A stretch of DNA of 64,000 nt from an uncultured Oxalobacter sp. (GCA_934270705.1 CAKQQG010000005.1:1-64000), one strand, 5' to 3'; positions 20,501 through 32,128 are shown, numbered from the stretch's first letter. Numbers and translations: made by a program. The notes: generated by a model from the letters alone, not told the origin.

Positions 20501-23123
20501 CCTTGCCGCTGTATTCGTTATAGATAGCGCCGCCATAAATCGCCTTGTTGTTTTCGAACTGCGTACCGGTAATCGTGACACGCACCGGGTCGGTCTTGCT
20601 GCCGTAGAACGCATTGCGGATCGCACCGCCCTTTCCGGTATATTCCTGCTGCTGCGCCTCCGTCAGGGACTTCACATCCGTACCCAGCGCTTCGTTGTTC
20701 TTGAATACGGAATTGCTGATTTCCAGCTTGGCGGCCTTGTTGTTGCCCAGATCGCCCTTCCGGGTATCGATCGCGCCACCGGACGATGTCAACGACTTGT
20801 TGCCGTCGAATGTCGTGCGATCGATCACCGTATCGCTTTCCGCACCGACGAACATCACGCCACCGCCATCCGTATCGCCGACCGCTGTATTGCCGGTAAA
20901 TGTCGAATCGGCGATCGTCACGGTACGCATGGCGGAAATCGCACCACCGGCATTGGCCATATTGCCCGAGAATGCCGAATTCGTGATATTGAGCGTATCG
21001 GTTGCCGTATGATCCGGCGTATGCAGCTGGCTGATCGCACCGCCCTGTGCAGCCGAGTTCGAGACGAACTGCGTATTGTCGATATTCAGGACACCGCCGG
21101 CATAGGAAATGGCACCACCATCGCTCCAGACGATATCGCTCGGGGAATTGACATCGGCAGTATAACCCGCCGTATTGTTCGTAAAGGTCGAATCCTTGAC
21201 CGTGGCGACGGTTTCACCGCTGTTGTTGATATACAGCGCACCGCCTGAATTTCCCTTGCCATCGACTGCGACAGTATTTCCATCGAAAGTCGTGCCGCTG
21301 ATAGACAACGCCGCATCCTGAACATAAATGGCGCCACCGACCTGACCTGCGGCATTACCGTTGAAACTGGAATTTTCGATGGTCGCCGATCCTGCATAGT
21401 TGGCATCGCTGGCATCCCCCTGAACAATGATCGCGCCCCCTATCAACCCAGCCTTGTTACCGCTGAACGTGGTGTCTGCGACATTCAGCGTCGTGTACTG
21501 CGACGCGATCGCACCACCGTAATTTCCGGCTTCATTGCCGTTGAACTGCGAGCCGGAAATCGTCACACCATGGCCTTCAAGCGCATAGTACTGACCTGCG
21601 AAGATCGCGCCACCCCAGCTGCCTGCCTTGTTGTTGTCAAACGTCGCCCCGGTGATTTCCGTTCTGGAATCTCCTGCATAAATCGCGCCACCCAGCGAAC
21701 CGGCCACATTACCGGAAAAGCGGGCGCCGGAGCCGATCGTCATTTCCGCTACGTTCTTCGTATCCGTATCCAGATAAATCGCACCACCGCCTGACCATGC
21801 GACATCGCCGGACGTATTGTAGCCATTGTTTTCAAAGACGACGTTTTCGCCGATATTCAGTGAACCGCCATTCCAAGATGCGATCGCACCACCAGCCGAA
21901 CGCATGTCACGGTCAGACGAAACACTGACCGGCTGTTCCAGCTTGTTGCCGACGAACTGCACGCCATTTCCGATCGTCACGTCGCCGCCATTGTTGTAAA
22001 TCGCACCGCCGCCATAGTTTTGCGCGGTCGAAACGTTATCCTTGAATACGGCGCCTTCCCCAACATTCAGATCGCCCTTGTCGTTATAGATGGCACCGCC
22101 GTTCTGTGCGGTATTGCCGACAAAGGACGAGTCACCGCTAACTGTTGTGGTCACATCCAGCGCATAGATCGCGCCACCTTGGGTATCGGCATGATTTCCT
22201 TCAAATTTGCTGTTTTCGACATTCAATGCGTGGCTGAAACCGCTGTCTGGATCACCCTTGGCATAGATCGCGCCACCTTTGGCATCCGTGCTGCCTTCCA
22301 CACTATTGTCGGTAAAGGTCGAATTGGAAACCGTCAGCTGCGTGTTTTCCTCACCACCCCATACACCACTCCGGGTATAAATGGCGCCGCCATAAACTGC
22401 ATTGCCTCCACCATTTTCAACGGATGCCACATTACCTTCAAAGTGTGCATTGTCGATCGTACCGCTTGTCCCCCAGAGGGAAACAGCACCACCGGTCACG
22501 TTGCCGCCATCGGAACTGCCAATATTGCCGATAAAGTTCGAATCGGAAACGGTGATATTGCCGACAGACTGATAAATGGCGGAACCTTGTGTCTGCCGTT
22601 TACTGACAGCTTTATTGTCTGTAAAGCTTGACCCCGTCACGCTCAGATTTCCGCTACCGACACCAATTGCCGCGCCATAAATACCGTTGCCATCCGTACC
22701 ATCCTGCGCGACCGATACAGTATTCTTGTCGAACGTCGAACCACTGACCGATACATCCACTCCTGTTGCGGCGATTCCTACAGCAGCCGGACCACCGCTG
22801 GTGGATTGCAATGTCATATCGTTATTGCGGAATGTGGAATCCTTGACCGTCAAGGAGGATGCATCCGCATTTGTGGCGGAAACCTGTGCCTTCAACGGAT
22901 AATTGGACGATTCCGTCAACGAAACATTTTCATATGTCTGACCCTCGACAATTACCGGATCGGCTGCTGCCGCGACACTGCCGAAACCCATCATGGCAGC
23001 GACAGAAGCCGCAAGAACTGCGGTCTTGACACTCTTGGGTTTTCCTCGCGTCATACTGTTCTCATCGCACACCATGTATGCTGCACGCACCTCGTTCCAA
23101 ACCACTTTGAATACTTTGTTCAT
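17532..23123 (-). CDS. Giant autotransporter adhesin with ESPR signal and Pmp-like GGAI/FxxN repeats
   Basis: 1863 residues from ATG 23123, which has AAGGAG seven bases upstream; nine codons of open frame before it are not used. The N-terminus MNKVFKVVWNEVRAAYMVCD is an extended signal peptide region, followed by a hydrophobic core and a probable cleavage after VAAA near residue 53. From about 60 to 950 runs a beta-helix of about 22 GGAI/GGAV/GGAL motifs paired with FxxN motifs (SxFxGNxA...GGAIY), the pattern of chlamydial Pmp proteins. A Gly/Asn/Val-rich segment follows. The last 270 residues form the autotransporter barrel (LWVSMLYRDGDSSGL to the terminal GVMVTFGHQFE, ending in Phe). It is predicted to be type Va-secreted and surface-exposed, probably in adhesion. 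The passenger repeats show no protease or lipase triad. Confidence 0.93.
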   Translation of the reverse strand: MNKVFKVVWNEVRAAYMVCDENSMTRGKPKSVKTAVLAASVAAMMGFGSVAAAADPVIVEGQTYENVSLTESSNYPLKAQVSATNADASSLTVKDSTFRNNDMTLQSTSGGPAAVGIAATGVDVSVSGSTFDKNTVSVAQDGTDGNGIYGAAIGVGSGNLSVTGSSFTDNKAVSKRQTQGSAIYQSVGNITVSDSNFIGNIGSSDGGNVTGGAVSLWGTSGTIDNAHFEGNVASVENGGGNAVYGGAIYTRSGVWGGEENTQLTVSNSTFTDNSVEGSTDAKGGAIYAKGDPDSGFSHALNVENSKFEGNHADTQGGAIYALDVTTTVSGDSSFVGNTAQNGGAIYNDKGDLNVGEGAVFKDNVSTAQNYGGGAIYNNGGDVTIGNGVQFVGNKLEQPVSVSSDRDMRSAGGAIASWNGGSLNIGENVVFENNGYNTSGDVAWSGGGAIYLDTDTKNVAEMTIGSGARFSGNVAGSLGGAIYAGDSRTEITGATFDNNKAGSWGGAIFAGQYYALEGHGVTISGSQFNGNEAGNYGGAIASQYTTLNVADTTFSGNKAGLIGGAIIVQGDASDANYAGSATIENSSFNGNAAGQVGGAIYVQDAALSISGTTFDGNTVAVDGKGNSGGALYINNSGETVATVKDSTFTNNTAGYTADVNSPSDIVWSDGGAISYAGGVLNIDNTQFVSNSAAQGGAISQLHTPDHTATDTLNITNSAFSGNMANAGGAISAMRTVTIADSTFTGNTAVGDTDGGGVMFVGAESDTVIDRTTFDGNKSLTSSGGAIDTRKGDLGNNKAAKLEISNSVFKNNEALGTDVKSLTEAQQQEYTGKGGAIRNAFYGSKTDPVRVTITGTQFENNKAIYGGAIYNEYSGKVAETTTDAARIAITDTTFTGNSATTEGGAIYNTAGSEIVFNGTNTFSGNTANGVANDIYNDGTVTVASGETVLDGGITGKGTVDIDGGKLVAATIHANANTINLKNGTLQTGSDQVMQAALDADGTVTDAVGLKADAGVTYTGGELALTDAKYNLDYAKSVAAAINNNNATAVTMLGELVGQTGPVTVGELNDAGLGLAAVDVVADAGAGLVVGSDQLPQNEVNGNDYSEAETHNNSLGVQTLTLDNGGEAVLVTGNKSLTLTGDGSDLVKTDTGTANIDVGHGNMGGGTLNLGSDVAANGGTLAGTVTVGESGTVNVNGAQYNVEGTVNVNGGAVNVNDGATLNVSEVALDGEANVNVAGTMNVDTLTGSADSVIAVGNDQSAGNMSIGSLSLGGGMMILDPDWVDGVGIEGASQVGIASWTSGAIDGTLAGVRNSMYVLGTQTTDWAQQAFASSGRVWGPNDITAALAIAAPQKLDANNGAIFIDGSYTPTTIGSANIQPNSAAFADNSMLIVDATGIGTGDQAAISGDGSSMAKVADKAALHVVNAKNGQEVGILNNFQTVTVDGNGWQGTNLTSDDAMISLTVKDDGTNGNYTVAATANNAATIFPGAVPVNGMNRIWQNGMNDVNATNGGVAFLSRAADSRYVNRADAVRQINGASQIAVAAGVQTASVQAMDAVNDALHEHLSLTSNVSQKGAPSLHKEGADLWVSMLYRDGDSSGLKAGGFSSDYENDFGGIMVGTDYTWKGAANGYFRIGGALNIGKGDSNSAGDFNYTDNDYDTYGLSIYGGWNNDNINIVADVGYMKGDHELKQHMSQALGGNLKADVDTEIWTAGIRGEYQFKTAALDITPHIGVRYMHLETDSFSTHNGLGTVFNTDSDSQNLWQFPIGVTLSRDYVSTSGWTVKPKFDLSVIPAAGDKDVSTTVGVPGMGVTDSATADMMDSVSWQGTLGLEVQKDATSFGLQAGYRKSDDAKSRGVMVTFGHQFE

Positions 23124-23199
23124 TGACTCTCCTTGATTCGGTATATTCACCGTCTGATTCCGTAACCGGACTCAATAATAAACCAAATACGCTAAAATT

Positions 23200-23227
23200 T
23201 TTATAATTATTTTGCATATTACGTCTA
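23200..23227 (-). promoter_or_regulatory. Candidate sigma70 promoter of the autotransporter
   Basis: On the minus strand TAGACG (23227-23222) and TATAAA (23205-23200) are 16 bases apart in a strongly AT-rich stretch, about 75 bp before the start codon. Matches are 4/6 and 5/6. This is sequence likeness only; phase-variable or regulated expression cannot be judged. Confidence 0.4.
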
Positions 23228-23620
23228 ATTCTAATCTGAAAAGTTACTCGATCGCAACATTCAAACGGTCATTGGTTGTAGCGAAGAAACATCCGGAAAA
23301 CGCCGTAAACGGTCACAGCAACCAGAAAAATCCGTGCCTTACGGCCGGGAAAGAGAGAAATAAAAAAGGGACAAGCAGCAAGGCTGCTTCATATCGAAAA
23401 AGTATCTGGATAAAAAAAACGGCGTCATACGCCTTATTGTTCTTTTTGCTGACATAAATGACGCCATGTCCGAAAAGGTCGTGCCATGCTTGTGAACTGA
23501 CGCAGTCTTTCCGGGCAATCAATGCCTGACATGCCGGCATGATTGGCATAACATCTGCAGTCGCCGATGCAATGCTGACGGATCGTCCATTCGGCACCAT
23601 GCCATATGCCGCATTCAGGC
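23228..23620. other. Gene-free stretch between gdhA terminator and autotransporter promoter
   Basis: About 390 bp without a convincing gene. Short open frames exist on both strands but have no ribosome-binding site and no recognisable product. An 8-bp inverted repeat GGCGTCAT / ATGACGCC (23421-23428 and 23458-23465) lies next to eight A (23412-23419); read on the minus strand it is a hairpin followed by a T run, so it might be a second terminator or a leader structure. The region otherwise looks like upstream regulatory DNA. Confidence 0.5.
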
Positions 23621-23654
23621 AAAAAAAAGGACCCGGAATCCTTTTCCCGGGTCC
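23621..23654 (-). terminator. Rho-independent terminator of gdhA
   Basis: Stem GGACCCGG / CCGGGTCC (23629-23636 with 23647-23654) followed on the minus strand by eight T (23628-23621), about 22 bp past the gdhA stop. Confidence 0.9.
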
Positions 23655-23675
23655 CCTTCTTCAGGTGCATCTGGT

Positions 23676-25028
<1,353 letters not shown>

Positions 25029-25168
25029 TCAAAAAATTAACAATCGAACAATGCTACGGCGAATCCCCGCCTCGCCCTTGTCATGGCATTACAGGTGTAC
25101 TACCCGATTCGCCTGCGCTTTTCCCGCGAGAGCTTTTTTATTTTGACTTTTACGGGACGTTAATTATT

Positions 25169-26708
<1,540 letters not shown>

Positions 26709-26754
26709 CCGGAGGCGTCCGGATACTTTGGCCTGCAAAGCGCAAGGCCAAGAC

Positions 26755-26793
26755 AAAAAAGCCACCCTGTTGTACAGGATGGCTTTTCTTTTC
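26755..26793 (+). terminator. Rho-independent terminator of serS
   Basis: Stem GCCACCCTG / CAGGATGGC (26761-26769 with 26775-26783), one internal mismatch, preceded by six A and followed by TTTTCTTTTC. It lies about 50 bp past the serS stop. Confidence 0.8.
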
Positions 26794-26821
26794 CCGTCGC
26801 ACCGCGACTTGTCTCCAAGAA

Positions 26822-26849
26822 ACGCCATGACCTCGCAAGGTCATGGCGT
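26822..26849 (-). terminator. Hairpin, probable terminator of the gamma-glutamyltransferase gene
   Basis: Perfect 11-bp stem ACGCCATGACC / GGTCATGGCGT (26822-26832 with 26839-26849) and a six-base loop, about 38 bp after the stop. The following minus-strand bases are TTTCTTGGAG, a weak U tract, so termination strength is uncertain. Confidence 0.55.
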
Positions 26850-26887
26850 CATCCGGATATGGCAGTCGTTACCGGGTCTTTTCAACC

Positions 26888-28624
26888 TCAGTAACCGATC
26901 GCCAGTCCATCGCCACGCGGATCGGTCGCGCTGTAACGCAAGCCGGTTTCCGGATCGATCATGATTGCGCCGGCATGTCCCATGCCGTCTGTATAGTCAT
27001 CCACACGTGCTACCGGATGTCCGCGCCGCTTCATGTCGTCGAGCGTCTCTTGCGGAATACGACCTTCCATCTTGAGATCGTTGGATGCTGCGCCCCACGT
27101 CCTGCCATGCAACCAGCGGGGTGCCGCAACGGCATCCTGCGGGAACATGCCGAAATCGACGATACGGGTTGCAATGGCTGCCTGCGTCTGCGGCTGTCCT
27201 TCTCCGCCCATCGTGCCATAGACCAGGAAAGGCTTGCCGTCTTTAAGCAGCATGGCGGCATTCAGGGTATGGAAAGTCCGCTTGCCGGGTTCCAGATGAT
27301 TGACGTGTGCCGGGTCGAGCGAGAAGAAACTGCCACGGTTCTGCAACAGAACGCCGGTTCCTCCGGCAACGATGCCCGATCCAAAATCATGATAAATACT
27401 CTGAATGAGGGATACTGCATTGCCATCCTTGTCCACGACACCGATCCAGACGGTATCGCCTTTTGGATCAAGCGGTTTGACTGCGGTGGCCGCCTTGTTC
27501 ATGTCGATACGTGCCGCCTGATCCTTGCCGTGCTGCGCGGACAAGAGATAGTCCAGCGGAATGGGGGAGAACTTCGGATCGGTCAGATACTTGTCACGAT
27601 CGGCGAATGCCTGCTTGGTGGCTTCGACCATGACATGATAATAGTCCGCCGTTCCTTCGCCGAGTTTTGCGACATCGATATTGTTGAGGATATTGAGAAT
27701 TTCCAGCGATGCCATACCCTGCGTGTTGGGCGGCAGATTATAGGCGGTATAACCACGGTATTTCACCGTCAGCGGTTCGACCCAGCCTGCCGTATGGCCG
27801 GCGAAATCCTTCATCGTCAGCACACCACCGTTCTTTTCAAGATCTGCCACGATCTTTTTGGCGATTTCCCCACGGTAAAAGACATCGGCTCCCTTTTCCG
27901 CGATCAGTTCGTAGGTGTGTGCCAGTTGTGGCAACTTCATGATTTCCCCGACTTTGTAGGGAGAACCGTCGGGCTTCAGATAAGTCTGTCTGAAACCGTC
28001 GAAACGCTGGAGATTCCTGAATTCCGAATCGGAAGGATCCACATTGATGGCTTCCCAGCGCGCCAGTGACGGCGTGACAGGGAACCCGTCACGTGAATAA
28101 AGAATGGCGCTGTCGAACAGCGATTTCCAGGGCAGTCCCGGATTGCTCATGTTTTCGTGTGCATACCGGTAAGCGGCATCCCATCCGGATACCGTACCCG
28201 GCACCGTATTGGCGGCCAGATAGCCTCTTGACGGAATCTTGTCGTAACCTTTCTGCTTGTAAAACCCGATGCTGGCTTTCTCACCCGCACGACCACTGGC
28301 ATTGAGCGCTCTGACTTCTTTCGTTTTCGCATTGTAGATCAGCCAGAAATTGTCCCCGCCCAGCGTGGTCATCTGCGGATAAACCACATTCATCGTGGAC
28401 GCTACGGCAATCGCCGCATCGACGGCATTGCCGCCCTTTTTCAGGACATCCAGACCGGCAACCGACGCCAGATAATTGGGAGAGGTAACCGCACCGTACT
28501 TGGTAACGGGATTGATGCAGCGCGACGGGGTATCGCAATATTTCCCCGGAGATTTTTCGGCCAGTACCGAACCGGCGGCCGACAAGCAGGATAAGGCCAT
28601 AACTGACACCATAAAAGTTTTCAA
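26888..28624 (-). CDS. Gamma-glutamyltransferase-family enzyme (Ntn hydrolase), exported
   Basis: 578 residues counted from a TTG at 28624; ATG 28612 (MVSVMALSCLSAAGSVLA) is the next start. A signal peptide ends near LAEKSPG, so the enzyme is probably periplasmic. Family signs are KGGNAVDAAIAVASTMNVV, the autocleavage site GDTVWIGVVDKDGNAVS, where Thr would be the new N-terminal nucleophile of the small subunit, and GTMGGEGQPQTQ. In true GGTs the nucleophile is in a TTHYSV context, so this is the DTVWIG branch, which includes oxamate amidohydrolase HpxW and uncharacterised relatives. Substrate is therefore open. The best ribosome-binding site points to an ATG that meets TGA three codons later; see findings. 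Confidence 0.8.
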   Translation of the reverse strand: MKTFMVSVMALSCLSAAGSVLAEKSPGKYCDTPSRCINPVTKYGAVTSPNYLASVAGLDVLKKGGNAVDAAIAVASTMNVVYPQMTTLGGDNFWLIYNAKTKEVRALNASGRAGEKASIGFYKQKGYDKIPSRGYLAANTVPGTVSGWDAAYRYAHENMSNPGLPWKSLFDSAILYSRDGFPVTPSLARWEAINVDPSDSEFRNLQRFDGFRQTYLKPDGSPYKVGEIMKLPQLAHTYELIAEKGADVFYRGEIAKKIVADLEKNGGVLTMKDFAGHTAGWVEPLTVKYRGYTAYNLPPNTQGMASLEILNILNNIDVAKLGEGTADYYHVMVEATKQAFADRDKYLTDPKFSPIPLDYLLSAQHGKDQAARIDMNKAATAVKPLDPKGDTVWIGVVDKDGNAVSLIQSIYHDFGSGIVAGGTGVLLQNRGSFFSLDPAHVNHLEPGKRTFHTLNAAMLLKDGKPFLVYGTMGGEGQPQTQAAIATRIVDFGMFPQDAVAAPRWLHGRTWGAASNDLKMEGRIPQETLDDMKRRGHPVARVDDYTDGMGHAGAIMIDPETGLRYSATDPRGDGLAIGY

Positions 28625-28911
28625 TCATTCTTGCATAAGAAGCCTCCAATAATAGATGAAAACACAAAAAAATTCCTACCTGAAACATTATGCATGATTC
28701 ATGCCGGCATTTTCAGAAAATACGATACCTTTCGCATCCTGCCGGTCCCTGATTGTTTTGCCTCTCGTGATACCGGCTGCCCGGCACCGGACTTTTTTCT
28801 GCAAGGCCGCTGATGGCTTTATCCAAAATGGTTTATAGTACCCGTTTCCCGTTCCGGCCTTTGGTATTGCCTGCCGGAACATGCTTTCCAACCGGATATC
28901 GAATAACATCC

Positions 28912-29502
28912 ATGCTGAAATCAATCTGTATTTATTGTGGCTCATCGATGGGCACTTCGGAACTGTATGCCGATGCCATGCGCCAGCTGGCACATGAAAT
29001 GATCAACGAGAACATCGCTCTGGTCTATGGCGGCGGCAAGGTGGGTCTGATGGGCATTCTGGCCGATGAAATGATCCGCCTCGGCGGTGAAGTCACCGGC
29101 GTCATTCCCAAAGATCTGATGGACAAGGAACTGGCGCATGAAGAACTGACACGGCTTTACATCGTCAAGGACATGCACGAACGCAAGGCTCTGATGGCGG
29201 ACCTGGCAAACGGTTTCATCGCCGCTCCAGGCGGTATCGGCACGATGGAAGAACTGTTCGAGACATCGGCATGGTTCCAGCTGGGGCTGCACGACAAACC
29301 GATCGGTATTTTCAACGTCAACAATTACTACGATTGCCTCATCGATCTGGTCAATCACTTCGCCCGCGAGGGCTTTGCACAGGAAAAATATTCCGAATCG
29401 CTGGTGATCGAGGCCGACCCGAAAGAATTGCTGAACCGTCTGAGGATCGCCGCCACTCCGAAAGAAAAACCGGCCCGTTCTCCGGGCCGTTTCCTGATTT
29501 AA
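28912..29502 (+). CDS. LOG-family protein (nucleotide 5'-monophosphate phosphoribohydrolase-like)
   Basis: 196 residues from ATG 28912 (MLKSICIYCGSSMGTSELYA); upstream frame is not needed. The signature motifs are VYGGGKVGLMG (about 42-52) and the catalytic PGGIGTMEELFE (about 101-112). The family cleaves the N-glycosidic bond of nucleoside monophosphates, including cytokinin ribotides; older annotation as lysine decarboxylase is not justified. It is cytoplasmic and forms dimers. Its last codons overlap the terminator of the convergent MetC-like gene, whose stop codon lies only three bases inside the end of this frame. Confidence 0.9.
   Translation: MLKSICIYCGSSMGTSELYADAMRQLAHEMINENIALVYGGGKVGLMGILADEMIRLGGEVTGVIPKDLMDKELAHEELTRLYIVKDMHERKALMADLANGFIAAPGGIGTMEELFETSAWFQLGLHDKPIGIFNVNNYYDCLIDLVNHFAREGFAQEKYSESLVIEADPKELLNRLRIAATPKEKPARSPGRFLI
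29461..29489 (-). terminator. Terminator of the rimO / MetC-like operon inside the end of the LOG gene
   Basis: Stem CGGCCCG / CGGGCCG (29471-29477 with 29483-29489), loop of five, then GTTTTTCTTTC on the minus strand. It starts about 10 bp after the stop of the MetC-like gene and lies wholly within the last codons of the convergent LOG-family gene. Confidence 0.75.
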
Positions 29503-30671
29503 CCCAACACCAGCATCGCCTGTTCCAGATCGGCGATCAGGTCTTGCGGATCTTCAAGTCCGATATAGAACCGGACAATCTGATGATGCCTGTCCGTCCA
29601 GTCCCGCCGGTCCGGACGGATACGGTAGGGTACCGCCAGACTGTGCGTACCGCCCCAGCTGAACCCCAGTCCGAACAGTTCCAGCGCTTCGAGGAAACGA
29701 TCGGTCTGCGCTTCGGTATAACGCCCATCGAACAATACCGAAAACAGACCGCCTGATCCCGTAAAATCGCGCACGAAGCAATCGTGTCCGGGACAATCCG
29801 GAAAAGCCGGATGCAAGACCTTGCTGATTTCCGGCCGCCCCTTCAGCCAGCCGGCGACCTGCATCGCAGACTCTCCGCTTTTTTCAAAACGCACCTTCAT
29901 GGACGACAGACTGCGCAGCACCAGATAGGCGTCATCGGCACCGACCCCCATCCCCAGACGCATATGCGCCATACTGATGCGGCGAAACAGTTCTTCATCC
30001 CGTGTAATGACCGCCCCCATCAGCAAATCGGACGCACCGCCCTGATATTTCGTCACTGCCTGCACCACGATATCTGCGCCATGCCCGAAGGCATCGAACA
30101 CCAGTCCGGCCGACCAGGTATTGTCCAGTACGACGAGCGCTCCCCTGTCGTGTGCCGCACGACAAATCGCCGGAATATCGGGAACTTCCATCGTGACCGA
30201 ACCCGGTGTTTCCGTCCAGACAAGCCGTGTATTGTCCTGCAACAGGGCAGCGATACCCGCGCCTGCCATTGGATCGTAATACCTCACGCTGACCCCGAAA
30301 TCACGTGCCAGCCAGTCGCCCAGCTCCCGGTTCGGGTTATAAATGTTTTCCGGTATCAGGACATCGTCACCGCTTTTGAGAAAAGCGAAATCGACGATCG
30401 TGATCGCCGCCAGACCGCTTGGCGCCAGAACAACATGTTTTCCGCCTTCGATTTCGGCCAGTTGCGCTTCCAGCGTGAACGTGGTCGGCGTGCCATGCAG
30501 TCCATAGGTATAGGAATCCCGCCCGATCCACTGGCGCGAACGCAAGGCATCCACATTGTCGAACAATACCGTCGAGGCACGGTATGTCGGCTCCGGAAAA
30601 GCGCGAAATCCTGACGGTGCAACATAGTCGCTGTGGTTAATCCGCGTGTCTTTTGAAAAGGGTTTGCTCAT
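29499..30671 (-). CDS. metC: Cystathionine beta-lyase-like PLP enzyme (Cys/Met metabolism family)
   Basis: 390 residues from ATG 30671 (GAGG five bases upstream); 24 upstream codons in the track of the frame are not expected to be used. Motifs are TYGLHGTPTTFTLEAQLAEI, VVLDNTWSAGLVFDAFGHG with the PLP-binding Asp, and VQAVTKYQGGASDLLMG with the Schiff-base Lys. The lyase cleaves cystathionine to homocysteine, pyruvate and ammonia. Related family members (methionine or cysteine lyases, cystathionine gamma-synthase) are not fully excluded, but the YGLHGTPTT pattern favours MetC. It follows rimO by 23 bp in one operon. Confidence 0.85.
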   Translation of the reverse strand: MSKPFSKDTRINHSDYVAPSGFRAFPEPTYRASTVLFDNVDALRSRQWIGRDSYTYGLHGTPTTFTLEAQLAEIEGGKHVVLAPSGLAAITIVDFAFLKSGDDVLIPENIYNPNRELGDWLARDFGVSVRYYDPMAGAGIAALLQDNTRLVWTETPGSVTMEVPDIPAICRAAHDRGALVVLDNTWSAGLVFDAFGHGADIVVQAVTKYQGGASDLLMGAVITRDEELFRRISMAHMRLGMGVGADDAYLVLRSLSSMKVRFEKSGESAMQVAGWLKGRPEISKVLHPAFPDCPGHDCFVRDFTGSGGLFSVLFDGRYTEAQTDRFLEALELFGLGFSWGGTHSLAVPYRIRPDRRDWTDRHHQIVRFYIGLEDPQDLIADLEQAMLVLG

Positions 30672-30694
30672 GACATCCTCACTTGTTTTTCCTG

Positions 30695-32077
30695 TTACCG
30701 AACCGCCTTGCTTTTTGCGGGTAACGGCTGCATTTCCCCCCACAAATCGTGCGCATCCGCATCCTGTACGAGTACATCGACGAATTCGCCGGGCATCAGT
30801 TTGCGCCGCATTCCCTTTGGTTTGCGGACATACACGACGCCATCGATTTCGGGTGCATCGGCAAACGAACGGCCGACGGCACCGCCACGAACGGTTTCAT
30901 CGACCAGCACCCGCAGGGTTTTTCCGATTTTCGCCTGCAGCCGTTCATGCGATATGTCTTCCTGCAATTGCATCAGGCGCGTACGTCTTTCTTCCCGGAT
31001 CTCGTCAGGTACCGCGCCCGGCAAATCGTTGGCCTGCGCACCTTCGACCGGCGAGTAGGCAAAGCATCCCAGACGGTCTATCCGCGCTTCCCTGAGAAAA
31101 TCCAGCAGATATTCGAATTCCGTTTCCGTCTCGCCCGGAAAACCGGTGATGAACGTGGAACGGATCGTGATATCCGGGCACATTTTCCGCCATGTGGCGA
31201 TCTGTTCGAGATGCCTTTCACCGCTGGCAGGCCGCTTCATACGCCTGAGGACATCGGGATGGGCATGCTGGAACGGCACATCCAGATACGGTACGATTCC
31301 GCCCTCGTTCATCAGTTCCAGCAGCTCATCGACATGCGGATAAGGATATATATAGTGCAAGCGCACCCAGGCATCATATTTGCGCGCCAGCTTTCCGAGC
31401 TGTCCCGCCAGCGCCGTAATATGTGTCCTGACCGGACGACCGTTCCAGAATCCCGTCCTGAAGCGACTGTCCAGCCCATACGCACCGGTATCCTGCGAAA
31501 TGACCAGCAATTCCTTCACGCCGGACGCAAAGAGCAATTCCGCTTCATCGAGCACCTTGCCGACAGGATACGAGACCAGCGGTCCGCGAAGATCGGGAAT
31601 GATGCAAAACGTACAGTGATGTGCACACCCCTCGGAAATTTTCAGATAGGCATAATGCCGTGGCGTCAGCTTGATGCCCTGCGGCGGGACGAGATCGATA
31701 AAAGGATCGTGCGGACGCGGCAGATAACGATGAACGGCATCCATGACTTCTTCGACTGAATCCGGCCCCGTCACGGCAAGCACATCCGGCAACAGCTGTT
31801 TGACCAGCCCTTTTCCCCGCATATCTTTTTTGGCCCCAAGACAGCCGGTCACGATGACCTTGCCGTTTTCGCTCAACGCTTCGGAAATCGCTTCGATAGA
31901 TTCTTCCTGGGCAGCCGTAATGAAACCACAGGTATTGACGATGACCAGTCCGGCATCCTCGTAGGTTTCCGCGGTCTCGTAACCTTCCGCACGCAACCTT
32001 GTCAGAATTTTTTCCGAATCGACTAGCGCTTTCGGGCATCCCAGCGACACGAACCCGATCGTTTTTTGTTTATCCAT
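30695..32077 (-). CDS. rimO: Ribosomal protein S12 methylthiotransferase
   Basis: 460 residues from ATG 32077; a GTG two codons earlier is an alternative. It adds a methylthio group to Asp88 of ribosomal protein S12. The N-terminal MTTase domain holds one 4Fe-4S cluster with cysteines in [19 protein letters not shown] and VTGCLG. The radical-SAM domain has [18 protein letters not shown] (CxxxCxxC). A TRAM domain ([13 protein letters not shown] to [15 protein letters not shown]) ends it. Length fits RimO (440-460), not MiaB. Confidence 0.96.
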   Translation of the reverse strand: MDKQKTIGFVSLGCPKALVDSEKILTRLRAEGYETAETYEDAGLVIVNTCGFITAAQEESIEAISEALSENGKVIVTGCLGAKKDMRGKGLVKQLLPDVLAVTGPDSVEEVMDAVHRYLPRPHDPFIDLVPPQGIKLTPRHYAYLKISEGCAHHCTFCIIPDLRGPLVSYPVGKVLDEAELLFASGVKELLVISQDTGAYGLDSRFRTGFWNGRPVRTHITALAGQLGKLARKYDAWVRLHYIYPYPHVDELLELMNEGGIVPYLDVPFQHAHPDVLRRMKRPASGERHLEQIATWRKMCPDITIRSTFITGFPGETETEFEYLLDFLREARIDRLGCFAYSPVEGAQANDLPGAVPDEIREERRTRLMQLQEDISHERLQAKIGKTLRVLVDETVRGGAVGRSFADAPEIDGVVYVRKPKGMRRKLMPGEFVDVLVQDADAHDLWGEMQPLPAKSKAVR

Positions 32078-32128
32078 TTTCACTCACTGAATTACCGAAC
32101 CATCGTCTGCCGCCAGCGGCGACGACAT

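Noticed and set aside
19653..21248. Long plus-strand open frame opposite the autotransporter repeats
   Set aside because: It mirrors the repeats of the opposite strand and has no coherent domain.
17532..23123. CRISPR-like periodicity in the autotransporter DNA
   Set aside because: The repeats are irregular and are explained by GGAI/FxxN codons in one long frame; no spacers or direct repeats of constant length.
23212..23670. Short frames in the gdhA/autotransporter gap
   Set aside because: Overlap the gdhA terminator or lack starts and motifs; likely chance.
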